A stretch of DNA of 64,000 nucleotides. Source: CAVRXQ01 sp963849105 (GTDB lineage Bacteria > Actinomycetota > Acidimicrobiia > Acidimicrobiales > Bog-793). Location of the stretch: contig CAWKGD010000006.1 of NCBI GenBank assembly GCA_963849105.1, positions 1-64,000 on the forward strand, read 5' to 3'. The notes under the pieces were generated by a model. It was given only the letters and a program-made list of their open reading frames with translations. It was not told where the DNA came from and made no database searches. The first letter of the stretch is position 1. Every line of letters begins with the position of its first letter. This document shows positions 54,233 through 63,536 of this stretch, one piece after another. The translations under genes and the position numbers were made by a program.

Positions 54233-54909
54233 CTCCCCGAAGATTCGTCGGCGGACGCCTCGGCGGCCCCGGCTTCGCCTCCGCCGGCCGGGGCAGCCTC
54301 GCCCTCGGCGGCTTCCTCGCCCTCGGCGGCTTCCTCTTCCACTTCCACTTCGACGCGCGCCGCGTGGGCGGCCACGATCGGCGTGTCCTCGTCAGCGTCG
54401 AAGCTGACCCCTTCGGGAACGACCGCGGTGGCAAGTCGGATCGTCTCGCCGATCTCGAGCGCAGAGATGTCGAATTCGACCGAGTGCGGGATGTCGGCCG
54501 GCTTGGCGTGGACCCGCAGGTTGAACTCGAGCTGTTCGACTGTTCCACCGGCGCGGTGGACGGCGATCGCTTCGCCGATCAACACGACTGGGACATCCGC
54601 CGCGACGACCTCGTCGCGGCGGACGACGACGAAGTCGACGTGGGAGACGTTCTGGCGAACCGGGTGGCGCTGCAGCTCACGGGCGAGCGCCAGGTGGCGC
54701 TCGCTGCCGATGCGGAGGTCGATCAGTGCGTTCGTGCCAGCGTCGGTCGACAACGCCGAGCGGAGGTCACGCTCGCTGACCGAGACGGCGATCGGTTCGA
54801 CCCCGCGTCCGTAGACGACCGCCGGTACCCGTCCTGCCGCGCGCAAGCGCCGGCTGCCCGCCGATCCGGCGTCCGCGCGCCGCTCGGCGGCGAGGTTGAT
54901 CTCTGGCAT
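54229..54909 (-). CDS. rplY: Ribosomal protein bL25 (Ctc type)
   Basis: This 226-residue protein has the L25 5S-rRNA-binding fold (residues 1-95: RRLRAAGRVPAVVYGRG, HVDFVVVRRDE), the CTC beta domain (100-185: VHAKPADIPHSVEFDISALEIG) and a 40-residue Glu/Ala/Gly-rich acidic tail. ATG 54909 follows ggagcgcg. In most relatives rplY directly follows prs; here a TetR/MFS pair lies between them. It is the head of an rplY-pth-mfd run. Confidence 0.92.
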   Translation of the reverse strand: MPEINLAAERRADAGSAGSRRLRAAGRVPAVVYGRGVEPIAVSVSERDLRSALSTDAGTNALIDLRIGSERHLALARELQRHPVRQNVSHVDFVVVRRDEVVAADVPVVLIGEAIAVHRAGGTVEQLEFNLRVHAKPADIPHSVEFDISALEIGETIRLATAVVPEGVSFDADEDTPIVAAHAARVEVEVEEEAAEGEEAAEGEAAPAGGGEAGAAEASADESSGS

Positions 54910-55019
54910 CTGCGCGCGCTCCTCGGCGAAGTTTCACAATGACAAGGCGGCGGCCACGTCGAATACCGGCCGCACCCAGCCCCGCAATTGTAGGCGGCTG
55001 GCAGAGAGGCGGCTCTCGT

Positions 55020-56570
55020 CTACGCCATCGCCGCCGCGGGCTCTGACGGCTCGGCGACCTCGTGGGGGACGACGACGAAGTCCTCCTCCCGCACCAAAAC
55101 AAAAGACAGCACCGCGCCGACAAAAGAGACGATCGCCGCGACGAGCATGAGCGTGTTCAAGCCGCCGACGAAGCTCGCCTTGGTCGCGGCGAGAACGGCA
55201 CCGCGTGCCGCTTGCGGCACGAGCGTGACCGCATTCGTGATCGTGCCGTTTGTGATCGCGTGCGAGATTGCGGCGGACTTCGAGGCGATCGCGCTCCCGG
55301 CGAGGCGTGACGAGATGCCCGAACGAACCTCGGAAGCAAAAATCGTGCCCAACGCCGCGACACCGGTCGCGATCCCGGCCTGTCGCAAGGTCGAATTGAT
55401 CCCCGACGCCATGCCGGCCCGTTGCGGGGCGACGACGCCCACCGCCGTCGAAACCAAAGGCACGTTGACAAAGCCCGTGCCGACGCCGGCAAGGATCATC
55501 CCCGCGAGCAGGTGCGTCCAGGTCGAGGCGGGCGTGAGGCCGCGCATCAGCATCAACGCCACGCCGATGAGAACGAACCCGGGAGCGATCAGCCACTTGC
55601 GCGGAACGTGGCTCGTCAGCCGTCCCGCGGCGCCGGCCGTGAGAAACATTGCACCCGTGAGCGGTAGAAACCGGACACCAGTGGCGATCGCCGACAGATT
55701 CAAAATGTCCTGGAAGTAGATCGTGATGTACGTGATCAGCGCGAACAACCCAGCCGAGATCGCGAACGCCGCGATGAGGCCCCCGTTGAATGTCGGCACC
55801 CGCAACAGGGAAAGGTCGAGCATCGGCTCCTTGCTGAACCGTTCGATGACGACGAACGCAACGAGCAGCACTCCGGCGACGACGAGGGACGTATCGACGA
55901 GCGCATCGGACCAGCCGTCGGAGACCGAGACGATCAGTCCGTAGACAAGAGCGGCCAGCGCGAGCGAGAACGTCACGAATCCGGGGAAGTCGATTCGGCG
56001 CGCATGGGGATTGCGCGACTCCTGGACGCGCCGCACGGTCGCGGCGAGCGCAAACACCCCGATTGGGACGTTCAGAAAGAAGATCCACCGCCACGACAGC
56101 CCCGAGGTGAGCGCGCCACCGATTACCGGTCCGACAGCCACCGCACCTCCCGTGATCGCGCCATAGATGCCGAAAGCGATTCCACGATCACGGCCGCCCC
56201 GGAACGCGTCGGCGAGAATCGCGAGCGAGGTCGCGAACATGATCGCCCCGCCGACACCCTGTGCAGCGCGCGAAAGGTTCAAAAACAGCGGGTTCGTCGA
56301 TATCCCGCAGAGGATCGAGAACACCGTGAACCAGACGATGCCGATCCCGTAGAGCAGCCGGCGTCCGAAGCGGTCGGCGAGCGACCCCGCGGTGAGCAAG
56401 AAGACGGCAAGAGTCAGCGCGTAGGCGCTAACAACCCATTCGAGGTCGGACAAAGACGCATGGAAGGCCCGTTCGATCGAAGGCAGGGCGACGTTCACGA
56501 TCGTGATGTCCAGCAGGAGCATGAACACCCCGGTGCAGACCGCCACGAGCGCCCACCACTTCTGGTTCAT
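55020..56570 (-). CDS. MFS drug efflux pump, DHA2/EmrB-QacA family
   Basis: This 516-residue, 14-helix transporter has motifs LDITIVNVALPSIERAF in helix 1, LADRFGRRLLYGIG after helix 2, and the antiporter motif C in helix 5 (GAITGGAVAVGPVIGGAL). It is expected to expel hydrophobic drugs in exchange for protons. ATG 56570 sits behind aggagcc. It is divergent from a TetR gene, with two palindromic operators between them, so TetR probably represses it. Confidence 0.9.
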   Translation of the reverse strand: MNQKWWALVAVCTGVFMLLLDITIVNVALPSIERAFHASLSDLEWVVSAYALTLAVFLLTAGSLADRFGRRLLYGIGIVWFTVFSILCGISTNPLFLNLSRAAQGVGGAIMFATSLAILADAFRGGRDRGIAFGIYGAITGGAVAVGPVIGGALTSGLSWRWIFFLNVPIGVFALAATVRRVQESRNPHARRIDFPGFVTFSLALAALVYGLIVSVSDGWSDALVDTSLVVAGVLLVAFVVIERFSKEPMLDLSLLRVPTFNGGLIAAFAISAGLFALITYITIYFQDILNLSAIATGVRFLPLTGAMFLTAGAAGRLTSHVPRKWLIAPGFVLIGVALMLMRGLTPASTWTHLLAGMILAGVGTGFVNVPLVSTAVGVVAPQRAGMASGINSTLRQAGIATGVAALGTIFASEVRSGISSRLAGSAIASKSAAISHAITNGTITNAVTLVPQAARGAVLAATKASFVGGLNTLMLVAAIVSFVGAVLSFVLVREEDFVVVPHEVAEPSEPAAAMA

Positions 56571-56598
56571 CCTCGGCTCCTAGTCTCGGTCTCTAGGG

Positions 56599-56620
56599 AT
56601 TCTGAGTGTACGCTCAGAAT
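56599..56620. promoter_or_regulatory. TetR operator 1
   Basis: A perfect palindrome with 8-bp arms, ATTCTGAG-tgtacg-CTCAGAAT, lies 29 bases upstream of the MFS start. It shares the core TGAGTGnACnCTCA with a second site. Binding here would block MFS transcription. Confidence 0.75.
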
Positions 56621-56631
56621 ATCGCGGTTCC

Positions 56632-56645
56632 TGAGTGAACACTCA
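56632..56645. promoter_or_regulatory. TetR operator 2
   Basis: The palindrome TGAGTGAACACTCA is perfect. Its centre lies 29 bp from that of operator 1, close to three helical turns, so two TetR dimers could sit on the same DNA face. Confidence 0.75.
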
Positions 56646-56800
56646 AGGCTCCCGAACGCGGCGCCAGATTGGGTGTCAAGACGAAAGGTACGACGCCGAT
56701 GGTTCAACACGAGCTGACGCTGATCGCTTCCCGAATGAGCACGATTCGCCGCGGCGTCTTGCGATGGGCTGCGATCAGCCGAAAGGGCCGGTAAGGAACG

Positions 56801-57454
56801 ATGGACGTCAAAGACGACCCCCCTCCTCGGCGCGCCGCGGCGAAACGAGGCAGGCCGCCGAGCGGCGCGGATGACGCAATCATCGCCGCGGCGTTGGGGA
56901 TCGTGAAGGGCGAGGGGCTCTCCCACCTGACGACAAAAGAAGTAGCGCGTCGTGCTGGGGTCTCAGAGGCGAGCGTCTTCTACCACTTCGGGGACAAGGT
57001 CAGCCTGCTGCGTGCCGTCGTGCTCGCCGGTCTCTCGCCGCTCGAGCGCTTTGACGCGTCGCACCTGTCCGACGATGCCTCTGAACCCTTGGAACGGATC
57101 TTCGCTGATGTCGCTCGGGCTTTCGAGGAGTTCTTCGATCAGGCGTTGCCGATCACCGAGGCGGTGCAGGGGGACAACGAACTCCGTCAAGAGTTCGCAC
57201 AAGGACTCGTCGAGCGTGACCTCGGTCCGCACCGCGGCGTCCGCCTGCTCGCCGCCCTCTTCGATGCGATGCAGCGGTCAGGACGGGTCGCTGACGATTT
57301 CGATGCGGACGCCGTCGCGACGTTGCTCATCGGCTCGTCGTTCCTGCGCGCATGGACGCGGCATTTCGGAACCGAGCTGTCGCAGCGTCTTCCGGACCCC
57401 GACGCCGTCGGTTCGGCAATCGCGCACCTCGTCGACGCGCACCGAACCGACTGA
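56801..57454 (+). CDS. TetR-family repressor
   Basis: This 217-residue protein has a basic tail and then an N-terminal helix-turn-helix (DDAIIAAALGIVKGEGLSHLTTKEVARRAGVSEASVFYHFGDKVSLL, about residues 24-70). A divergent helical ligand-binding domain follows (ERIFADVARAFEEFFDQ, LLIGSSFLRAWTRHFG). ATG 56801 follows aaggaacg. It is divergent from the DHA2 efflux gene and should bind the two palindromes at 56599 and 56632. Together the pair interrupts the usual prs-rplY neighbourhood, which suggests insertion by transfer. Confidence 0.9.
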   Translation: MDVKDDPPPRRAAAKRGRPPSGADDAIIAAALGIVKGEGLSHLTTKEVARRAGVSEASVFYHFGDKVSLLRAVVLAGLSPLERFDASHLSDDASEPLERIFADVARAFEEFFDQALPITEAVQGDNELRQEFAQGLVERDLGPHRGVRLLAALFDAMQRSGRVADDFDADAVATLLIGSSFLRAWTRHFGTELSQRLPDPDAVGSAIAHLVDAHRTD

Positions 57455-57471
57455 CGCGCTGTCGCCGACGT

Positions 57472-58464
57472 TCAGACGAGGTTCTGGCCGCCAAAGATGT
57501 GCGAGACGGAGGTGTCCTCGAACACGGCGTCGACCGCCGCAGCGATGACGGATGCCGCGGAGAGCACCTCGATCTTGTCGATCAGCCGTTCCACCGGCAG
57601 CGGCAAGGTATTCGTCACGACTACCCGGCTGATCGGCGCCGCCTTGAGGCGGTCGAGTGCCGGATCCGAGAGCACGGCATGGGTCGCCATCGCCCAGACA
57701 TCGGTCGCGCCTGCGTTCATCAGTCGCTCCGCCGCGGCGGCGACCGTGCCCGCGGTGTCGATCATGTCGTCGATGATCACGCAACGACGTCCCTCGACGA
57801 CACCGATCACTTCGCGTGCCTCGACGGTATTCACGCGTGAGGCCTCGCGCCGCTTGTGGACGAAGGCGAGGTCCGCGCCAAGTTGCTGCGCGAAACGTTC
57901 GGCGACTTTCACCCTCCCGGCATCGGGCGAAACGATCACGAGGTTGGAAGGATCGTTTTCCTGCAGGTACCCGCAGAGGATCGGCATCGCCGTCAGGTGG
58001 TCGACGGGGAAGTCGAAAAAGCCCTGAATCTGACCGGAGTGCAGGTCGACGCTGACGACCCGGGTCGCGCCGGCCGCGGTGAGGAGATCGGCGACCAGCT
58101 TGGCGGTGATCGGCTCGCGCCCGATCGACTTCCGGTCTTGGCGCGCGTAGCCGTAGTACGGACATACCGCGGTGATGCGGTTTGCCGAGGCGCGCTTTGC
58201 CGCGTCGATCATGATCAGCTGCTCCATGATCGAGTCGTTCACCGGGTGGGCGTGCGTCTGCATGATGAAGACGTCGGAGCCGCGAATCGACGTGTCGTAG
58301 CGGCAGTGGATCTGACCGTCGGCGAACTCCCGCAAATTCGCTTCGCCGAGCTCGACGCCGAGGTGCTGCGCGACCTCAACGGCGAGATCCCTATGTGCCC
58401 GGCCGGAGTACAGCGACAGCCGTCGGTGCGGAACAAGCTCCATCGTCTTTCCGTCTCCGGTCAC
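57472..58464 (-). CDS. prs: Ribose-phosphate pyrophosphokinase
   Basis: This 330-residue enzyme makes PRPP from ribose 5-phosphate and ATP. Signatures: LSLYSGRAHRDLAVEVAQHL, FADGQIHCRYD, FIMQTHAHPVNDSIMEQLIMIDA, PYYGYARQDRK, the PRPP loop VIIDDMIDTAGT and the flexible KRREASR. GTG 58464 is chosen over an upstream open frame because ggtgagga precedes it; ATG 58443 is a shorter option. The start lies five bases after the glmU stop, so they are co-translated. Confidence 0.95.
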   Translation of the reverse strand: MTGDGKTMELVPHRRLSLYSGRAHRDLAVEVAQHLGVELGEANLREFADGQIHCRYDTSIRGSDVFIMQTHAHPVNDSIMEQLIMIDAAKRASANRITAVCPYYGYARQDRKSIGREPITAKLVADLLTAAGATRVVSVDLHSGQIQGFFDFPVDHLTAMPILCGYLQENDPSNLVIVSPDAGRVKVAERFAQQLGADLAFVHKRREASRVNTVEAREVIGVVEGRRCVIIDDMIDTAGTVAAAAERLMNAGATDVWAMATHAVLSDPALDRLKAAPISRVVVTNTLPLPVERLIDKIEVLSAASVIAAAVDAVFEDTSVSHIFGGQNLV

Positions 58465-58468
58465 GTCC

Positions 58469-59572
58469 TCACCTTTCTTCTCGCGCCTCCAGGGGCGAGG
58501 CTCCGACGCGCGCTCCAGACGGGACACGGGTGCCCATCTCGAGGTAGGCGAACGGTCCGACAACCGCATCTTCGCCGATCACTGACTGCGTCGCGACGCT
58601 CTGTTCGATCCGCGCGCCGGCTCCGACAGAGCAGTCGACGAGGTGGCAGTTCGGTCCGATCACTGCTCCCGATTCGACCCTCGTCGAGCCTTCGAGGGAC
58701 ACCCCCGGGCGAAGGACAACCTCTTGTGCGAGCACGACCGAGGTGTCGATGTAGGTGTCCTCGGGGTTCACCATCGTCACACCCCTTCGCATCCAGCGTT
58801 CGTTGATCCGCTCGCGCACGACCGCTTCTGCGGCCGCGAGCTGCGCGCGGTCGTTGACGCCCGCCGCTTCGATGGGTTGGGGCGCCTGCATCGTCGCGAC
58901 CGTGTATCCCGCCTGCTGCAAGACGGCGATCGCGTCGGTGAGGTAATACTCACCGCTCGAGCTCGAGGGGGCGATACGCCGCAGTGTCGGCGCGAGGACG
59001 CTGTGGCGGAAGCAGTAGATCGATGTCGCGACTTCGGTGATCTCGCGTTCTTCGTCGTTCGCGTCCGCCTCCTCGACGATGCAGGCGACGTCGCCGGATT
59101 TCGACCGCACGATGCGCCCGTAACCAGTCGGACTCTCGAGCACCGTCGTAAGCAGCGTCGCCGCCGCGTCGGTCGCGCGGTGGATCCGCACGAGTGCGGC
59201 GAGGGTCGCCGGACGCACGAGCGGGGTGTCGCCCGGCAGGACGACGAGGTCCCCCTCCAAGAGATCGGCACCGGACTCGAAGCCGGTGAGCGCCACCGCA
59301 GCGGCGTCGCCGGTCCCGAGCGGCTCAATCTGCTCGACGAACTCGATCCGGAGGTCGGAGGGAACCTCCGCCTGCACCGCCTTGATGACGTCGGCAGCCC
59401 GGAAGCCGACGACGACGACCACACGGTCGATCGGCAGCTCGGCGAGGGCATCGAGGACGTGGAGGAGCATCGGCCGTCCACAGATCCGGTGGAGCGGTTT
59501 CGGGGTCGCGGAACGCATCCTCGTCCCCTCGCCCGCGGCGAGGACGATCGCGGAGAGGGGCCGACGAGGCAC
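58469..59572 (-). CDS. glmU: GlmU uridylyltransferase with shortened acetyltransferase domain
   Basis: This 367-residue protein has a complete pyrophosphorylase domain (AIVLAAGEGTRMRSATPKPLH, GDTPLVRPATL, EYYLTDAIAVL) that makes UDP-GlcNAc. The left-handed beta-helix starts (DTYIDTSVVLAQEVVLRPGV, IGPNCHLVDCSVGAGARI) but ends at VGASPLEAREER, around where normal GlmU (about 450 residues) has 100 more. The lost part holds the acetyl-CoA site and the catalytic His. No continuation is seen in other frames, and the prs start follows after five bases. GlcN-1-phosphate acetylation would have to come from elsewhere. GTG 59572. Confidence 0.85.
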   Translation of the reverse strand: MPRRPLSAIVLAAGEGTRMRSATPKPLHRICGRPMLLHVLDALAELPIDRVVVVVGFRAADVIKAVQAEVPSDLRIEFVEQIEPLGTGDAAAVALTGFESGADLLEGDLVVLPGDTPLVRPATLAALVRIHRATDAAATLLTTVLESPTGYGRIVRSKSGDVACIVEEADANDEEREITEVATSIYCFRHSVLAPTLRRIAPSSSSGEYYLTDAIAVLQQAGYTVATMQAPQPIEAAGVNDRAQLAAAEAVVRERINERWMRRGVTMVNPEDTYIDTSVVLAQEVVLRPGVSLEGSTRVESGAVIGPNCHLVDCSVGAGARIEQSVATQSVIGEDAVVGPFAYLEMGTRVPSGARVGASPLEAREER

Positions 59573-59625
59573 GTCCCCATCATGCCCGCGCCGACGATGG
59601 GTGACGGCGCGATAAAAACCGTCGT

Positions 59626-60282
59626 GTGAACAGCGAGCCCGCCGGTACGGCACCGGCCGACCCATGGCTCGAAAGCGATGAGCGCCGAGCCTTCCTCGCG
59701 AAGATGCAACAGGTTGCGCACAGGGTCGCGTTCGAACCTCGGGCATGGGACGCGGGGCTTGCCCGCGAGGTCGCATCGATCTTCGACGGACGTGCGGAGA
59801 CGTGGTGGACCCACCGATCGCCGGAGTACTTGCGGCCGCTCGCCGACGCGATCGACGCGGCCGGAACGCACGGGGGCCTGAGTCTCGACATCGGTTCTGG
59901 CACCTCGCTGCACGAGGGAACGCTGCTTTCCCGCTTCGACCACGTCGTCGCGGTCGACCTCTCCGCCGAAATGCTGCGGCTCGCCGAACGGAGCGGCGCC
60001 GGGCTCGTGCGTGCCGACGCTGCATCGCTGCCGATCCGCGACGAGAGCGCCGACCTCATTGTGTGCGTGAACATGTTCCTCTTCCCGGGCGAGTTCACGC
60101 GCGTGCTCAAAGACGACGGCGTGATCGCCCACGTTTCGACGAGTGGCAGGGCGACACCCATCTACCTTTCCCCGGCAAACGTGGCAGACGCGCTCGTCGC
60201 CCACGGTGACGCGCGCTTCGCTACCGTCTCGGGGACTTCGGGAGAGGCGTGCTGGACGATCGCTCGGCGAACCGGGCGCTGA
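59626..60282 (+). CDS. Class I SAM-dependent methyltransferase
   Basis: This 218-residue protein has a Rossmann fold: motif I LSLDIGSGTSLHEG, motif II VVAVDLSAEMLRLAE, RADAASLPIRDESADLIVCVN (motif III/IV) and FTRVLKDDGVIAHVSTSG. A 70-residue helical N-terminus with WTHRSPEYLRPL could form the substrate cap. The substrate is unknown. GTG 59626. It is divergent from glmU and its 3' end lies 20 bases before the M20 peptidase, so they may be co-transcribed. Confidence 0.72.
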   Translation: MNSEPAGTAPADPWLESDERRAFLAKMQQVAHRVAFEPRAWDAGLAREVASIFDGRAETWWTHRSPEYLRPLADAIDAAGTHGGLSLDIGSGTSLHEGTLLSRFDHVVAVDLSAEMLRLAERSGAGLVRADAASLPIRDESADLIVCVNMFLFPGEFTRVLKDDGVIAHVSTSGRATPIYLSPANVADALVAHGDARFATVSGTSGEACWTIARRTGR

Positions 60283-60302
60283 GGAGAGGCGGGGACGACT
60301 CG

Positions 60303-61734
60303 ATGACCCAGCTGGACCCGGCATCTGCGAGATCCGTAGCTGACGAGTACTGGGAACGCGGCGCGCTCGAGGTCTTGAGCGAGTACGTGACGATCCCGTG
60401 CCTCTCGCCTGACTTCGATCCCGATTGGGAATCGAACGGGCAGATCATGAAAGCCGCCGGACTCTTCGCCGACTGGGCTCGCTCGCGCCCGTTGGGGAAA
60501 CAGTCGGTCGAGATCATGACGCTTGCCGGGCTTACGCCGTGCCTCCTCCTCGAGATCGAGGCGAGCCCCGGTCACGACGACCAGACGGCACTCATCTACG
60601 GCCATCTCGATAAGCAACCCCCTCTCGGCGATTGGCGTGCGGGACTCGGCCCGTACACGCCCGTGCGCGAGGGTGACCGGCTGTACGGAAGGGGATCGGT
60701 CGACGACGGCTACGCGTTCTTCGCAGCGGTCGGAGCGCTCGAGACGATCGCCCGAGCCGAGCTCCCGCACGGCCGCGTCCTCGTGCTCATCGAGGCGAGC
60801 GAGGAATCGGCGAGCGAGCATCTCGACGCATACCTCGAGGCGTTGAAGGGGCGCTTCGGTGACCTCGCGCTGATCACCTGTCTCGATTCGGGAGGGCCGA
60901 CCTACGACCGCCTATGGACGACAACGTCGCTGCGCGGACTCGTCGACGGCGTGTTGCGCGTCGACGTGCTCACCGACTCGATCCACTCCGGAATCGGATC
61001 AGGGGTCGTTCCGTCGTCGTTTCGAGTCCTGCGCGAACTCCTTGACCGCATCGACGACTCGACCACAGGGGACGTTCGTCTTCCCGAGTGCTGGGTCGAT
61101 ATTCCGCCCGAGCGCGCAAACGAGATGGGTGCGCTCGCCGAATCCGGGTTGAGCGAGGTGCAGTCCCTCCCGATCGTCGACGGCCTGCAGCTCGAAGCCG
61201 ATGACCTCCGCCGCGCTCATCGAGCGCGGAACGTGGCGCGCCGGGCTGGAAGTGACCGGCGCCGAGGGCCTGCCGCACGTCGTCGACGCCGGCAACCTGT
61301 ACCGCGCGCACACGGCCGTCAAGCTGTCGCTGCGCATCCCACCCACCGCGGACGCCGCGGCGGTCGGTGACGCGCTCGCCCGCACGCTCACGACCGACCC
61401 GCCGCAAGGGGCGCGGGTGACGTTCACTCCCGGCCATTCGTCACAGGGATGGAACGCGCCGCCGCTCGCGCCGTGGCTCGCCACAGCGGCCGCCGAAGCG
61501 TCCGAGGCGTACTACGCGCACCCCCCGTTCGGATACGGCGTCGGCGGATCGATCCCGTTCATGGCGGCGCTCGGCACCAAGTACCCGAACGCCCAGTTCT
61601 TCTCGACTGGGACGCTCGGCGCCGACTCGAACGCGCACGGGATCGACGAGAGTCTGCACATCCCCGCCGTGAAGGCGCTTACGGCGTCGATCGCCGAAGT
61701 CCTCGCCGCGCTCGTCGCCCGCAGAGCGGGTTAG
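60303..61734 (+). pseudogene. M20-family zinc peptidase with one frameshift
   Basis: ATG 60303 opens a dipeptidase-like M20 protein: IYGHLDKQPPLGDW (zinc His), YGRGSVDDGYAFF (bridging Asp), IEASEES (catalytic Glu) and CLDSGGP. The frame is lost near 61209, where a single extra C in gacctccgccgcg moves it by one. The continuation in the next frame (AALIERGTWRAGLEV ... AHGIDESLHIPAVKAL, with the last zinc His) runs to 61734. All metal ligands are present across the two frames, total about 476 residues. It is either a recent mutation or a sequencing error. Confidence 0.8.
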
Positions 61735-61747
61735 CGGGAGGCTGAAC

Positions 61748-61778
61748 AGTTAGTTCAGCTAATTTGCTAAGCTAACCT
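61748..61778. promoter_or_regulatory. AT-rich repeats before marR, likely operator
   Basis: Bases gttag at 61750 and ctaac at 61772 form the ends of an inverted repeat, and GCTAA occurs three times (61758, 61766, 61771). This sits directly upstream of the MarR ATG, with no ribosome site, so the mRNA may be nearly leaderless. Autoregulation by MarR is the likely use. Confidence 0.5.
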
Positions 61779-61779
61779 C

Positions 61780-62229
61780 ATGGCAACGGCCACGACCGAC
61801 GCCACGACCGACTCGGTGAGCAAGCTGGCGAGCGACTTCCGCCTCGCCGTCACGCGCCTTTCCCGCCGGCTGCGGCGCGAGCGTGCCGTTGGAGCGCTCA
61901 CCCCGAGCCAGTTCTCGGCCCTGACGACGCTCGACTCCCATGGTCCGATGAGCCCGAGCACGCTCGCCGAGCACGAACGCGTCCAGCCGCCTTCGATGAC
62001 CCGCATCCTCGGCCACCTGGAGGAGTCCGGCCTCGTGTCGCGTAACGCCGACACGACGGACAAGCGCCAACACATCGTCGCCCTCACCGAAGCGGGCAAC
62101 GCCACGGTCGCCGACGAGCGGCGACGCAAGGACGCCTGGCTCGCCCAGCGCCTCGCGGAACTGAGCGATGAAGATCGCGCGGCGATCTCTTCTGTGCTTC
62201 CCATCATCGAGCGCCTCGTCGGAGGGTGA
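61780..62229 (+). CDS. MarR-family transcriptional regulator
   Basis: This 149-residue winged-helix repressor has LTPSQFSALTTLDSHGPMSP, the recognition helix TLAEHERVQPPSMTRILGHLEESGLV and the wing DKRQHIVALTEAG. Dimer helices lie at both ends. It is followed, with a GTGA overlap, by an MFS exporter that it presumably controls. Its own promoter contains AT-rich repeats that could bind it. Confidence 0.88.
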   Translation: MATATTDATTDSVSKLASDFRLAVTRLSRRLRRERAVGALTPSQFSALTTLDSHGPMSPSTLAEHERVQPPSMTRILGHLEESGLVSRNADTTDKRQHIVALTEAGNATVADERRRKDAWLAQRLAELSDEDRAAISSVLPIIERLVGG

Positions 62230-63536
62230 GCTCGACGAGCTCCACGTTCTCTTCGCTGCGGGTCCGCAATTACCGGTTGTTCGCCTCCGGACAGCTCATT
62301 TCCCTCGTCGGAAGCTGGATGCAGCGCACGGGTCAGGACTGGCTCGTTCTGCGCCTCTCACACAACAGCGGTTCGGCGGCCGGCATCACACTCGGGCTGC
62401 AGTTCCTGCCGCTTTTGATGTTCGCCCCCTTCGGCGGCGTCCTCGCCGATCGCTTCCCGAAGCGACGGACGCTCATCGCCACCCAGACATCGATGATGCT
62501 GCTCGCGGCGGCGCTCGGTCTTCTCGTGCTGTCCGGCGCGGCGACTCTGTACGAGGTCTATGCGTTCGCGTTCGCGCTCGGTTGCGCGACGGCGATCGAC
62601 AATCCCACGCGTCAGTCCTTCGTCGGCGAGCTCGTCGGCCACGAGCACCTCACGAACGCCGTCGGTCTCAACAGCGCGACCTTCAACGGTGCGCGCCTCG
62701 TCGGGCCGGCCGTCGCCGGCGTGATGATCGACGCCGTCGGCACCGGATGGGTGTTCATCGTGAACGCGATCTCGTTCATCGCGGTGCTCGCAAGTCTCGC
62801 AATAATGCGCAACGCTGAGCTTTTTCCCGCTCCCCGTCTCACGCGCGCGAAGGGGCAGATCCGCGAGGGATTCCGCTACGTCGCGCAGCGTCGCGAGCTC
62901 GTGCTCGCGATCGCACTCGTCGGCGTCGTCGGCATGCTGGGGTTGAACTTCCCAGTCACCTTGGCGCTGATGGACAAGACGGTCTTCCACCGCTCGGCCT
63001 CGGGTTACGGACTCCTCACCTCGATCCTCGCCGTCGGCTCGCTGACGGGCGCGCTCGCCGCGGCGAGGAGAAAGCGGCTTTCGACCGGAGCGCTCGTTCT
63101 CGCCGCGCTCGCTTTCGGGGTCGCGGAAAGCGTGGCGAGCGTGATTCCGAATTACGCGATCTTCGCGGTGGTCCTCGTTCCGACGGGCTTCTTCGCCTTG
63201 ACGATGTCGACGATGGCGAATTCGACCGTCCAGCTCGCCTCGGACCCGGGTATCCGCGGGCGGGTGATGGGCGTCTACATGCTCGTCTTCTTGGGATCGA
63301 CGCCGATCGGCGCGCCGGTTATCGGGTGGGCATGCCAGGAGCTCGGCGCGCGGGCGGGCCTCTACATCGGCGGCCTGGCGTCGCTCGCCGCGGCGCTCGT
63401 CGCGGCGGTGTTCGTCTGGGGACGCGCCGGCGCAACCCGTCGCCTCGAAGTCGGGCGCGAACAGGCATCCCCGATCCTCGCCATGGCGCCGTCCGCCGGC
63501 GCCCACTCACCAGGGGACACCGTCCTACAGGACTGA
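62226..63536 (+). CDS. MFS exporter, DHA3-like
   Basis: This 436-residue, 12-helix transporter resembles the EntS/MFS_3 group: FSSLRVRNYRLFASGQLISLVGSWMQRTGQDWLVL at the start, GGVLADRFPKRRTLIATQ after helix 2, and DNPTRQSFVGELVG and LNSATFNGARLVGPAVAG in the middle. These pumps export siderophores, macrolides or other drugs. GTG 62226 overlaps the MarR stop. It is probably the target of that regulator. Confidence 0.87.
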   Translation: MSSTSSTFSSLRVRNYRLFASGQLISLVGSWMQRTGQDWLVLRLSHNSGSAAGITLGLQFLPLLMFAPFGGVLADRFPKRRTLIATQTSMMLLAAALGLLVLSGAATLYEVYAFAFALGCATAIDNPTRQSFVGELVGHEHLTNAVGLNSATFNGARLVGPAVAGVMIDAVGTGWVFIVNAISFIAVLASLAIMRNAELFPAPRLTRAKGQIREGFRYVAQRRELVLAIALVGVVGMLGLNFPVTLALMDKTVFHRSASGYGLLTSILAVGSLTGALAAARRKRLSTGALVLAALAFGVAESVASVIPNYAIFAVVLVPTGFFALTMSTMANSTVQLASDPGIRGRVMGVYMLVFLGSTPIGAPVIGWACQELGARAGLYIGGLASLAAALVAAVFVWGRAGATRRLEVGREQASPILAMAPSAGAHSPGDTVLQD

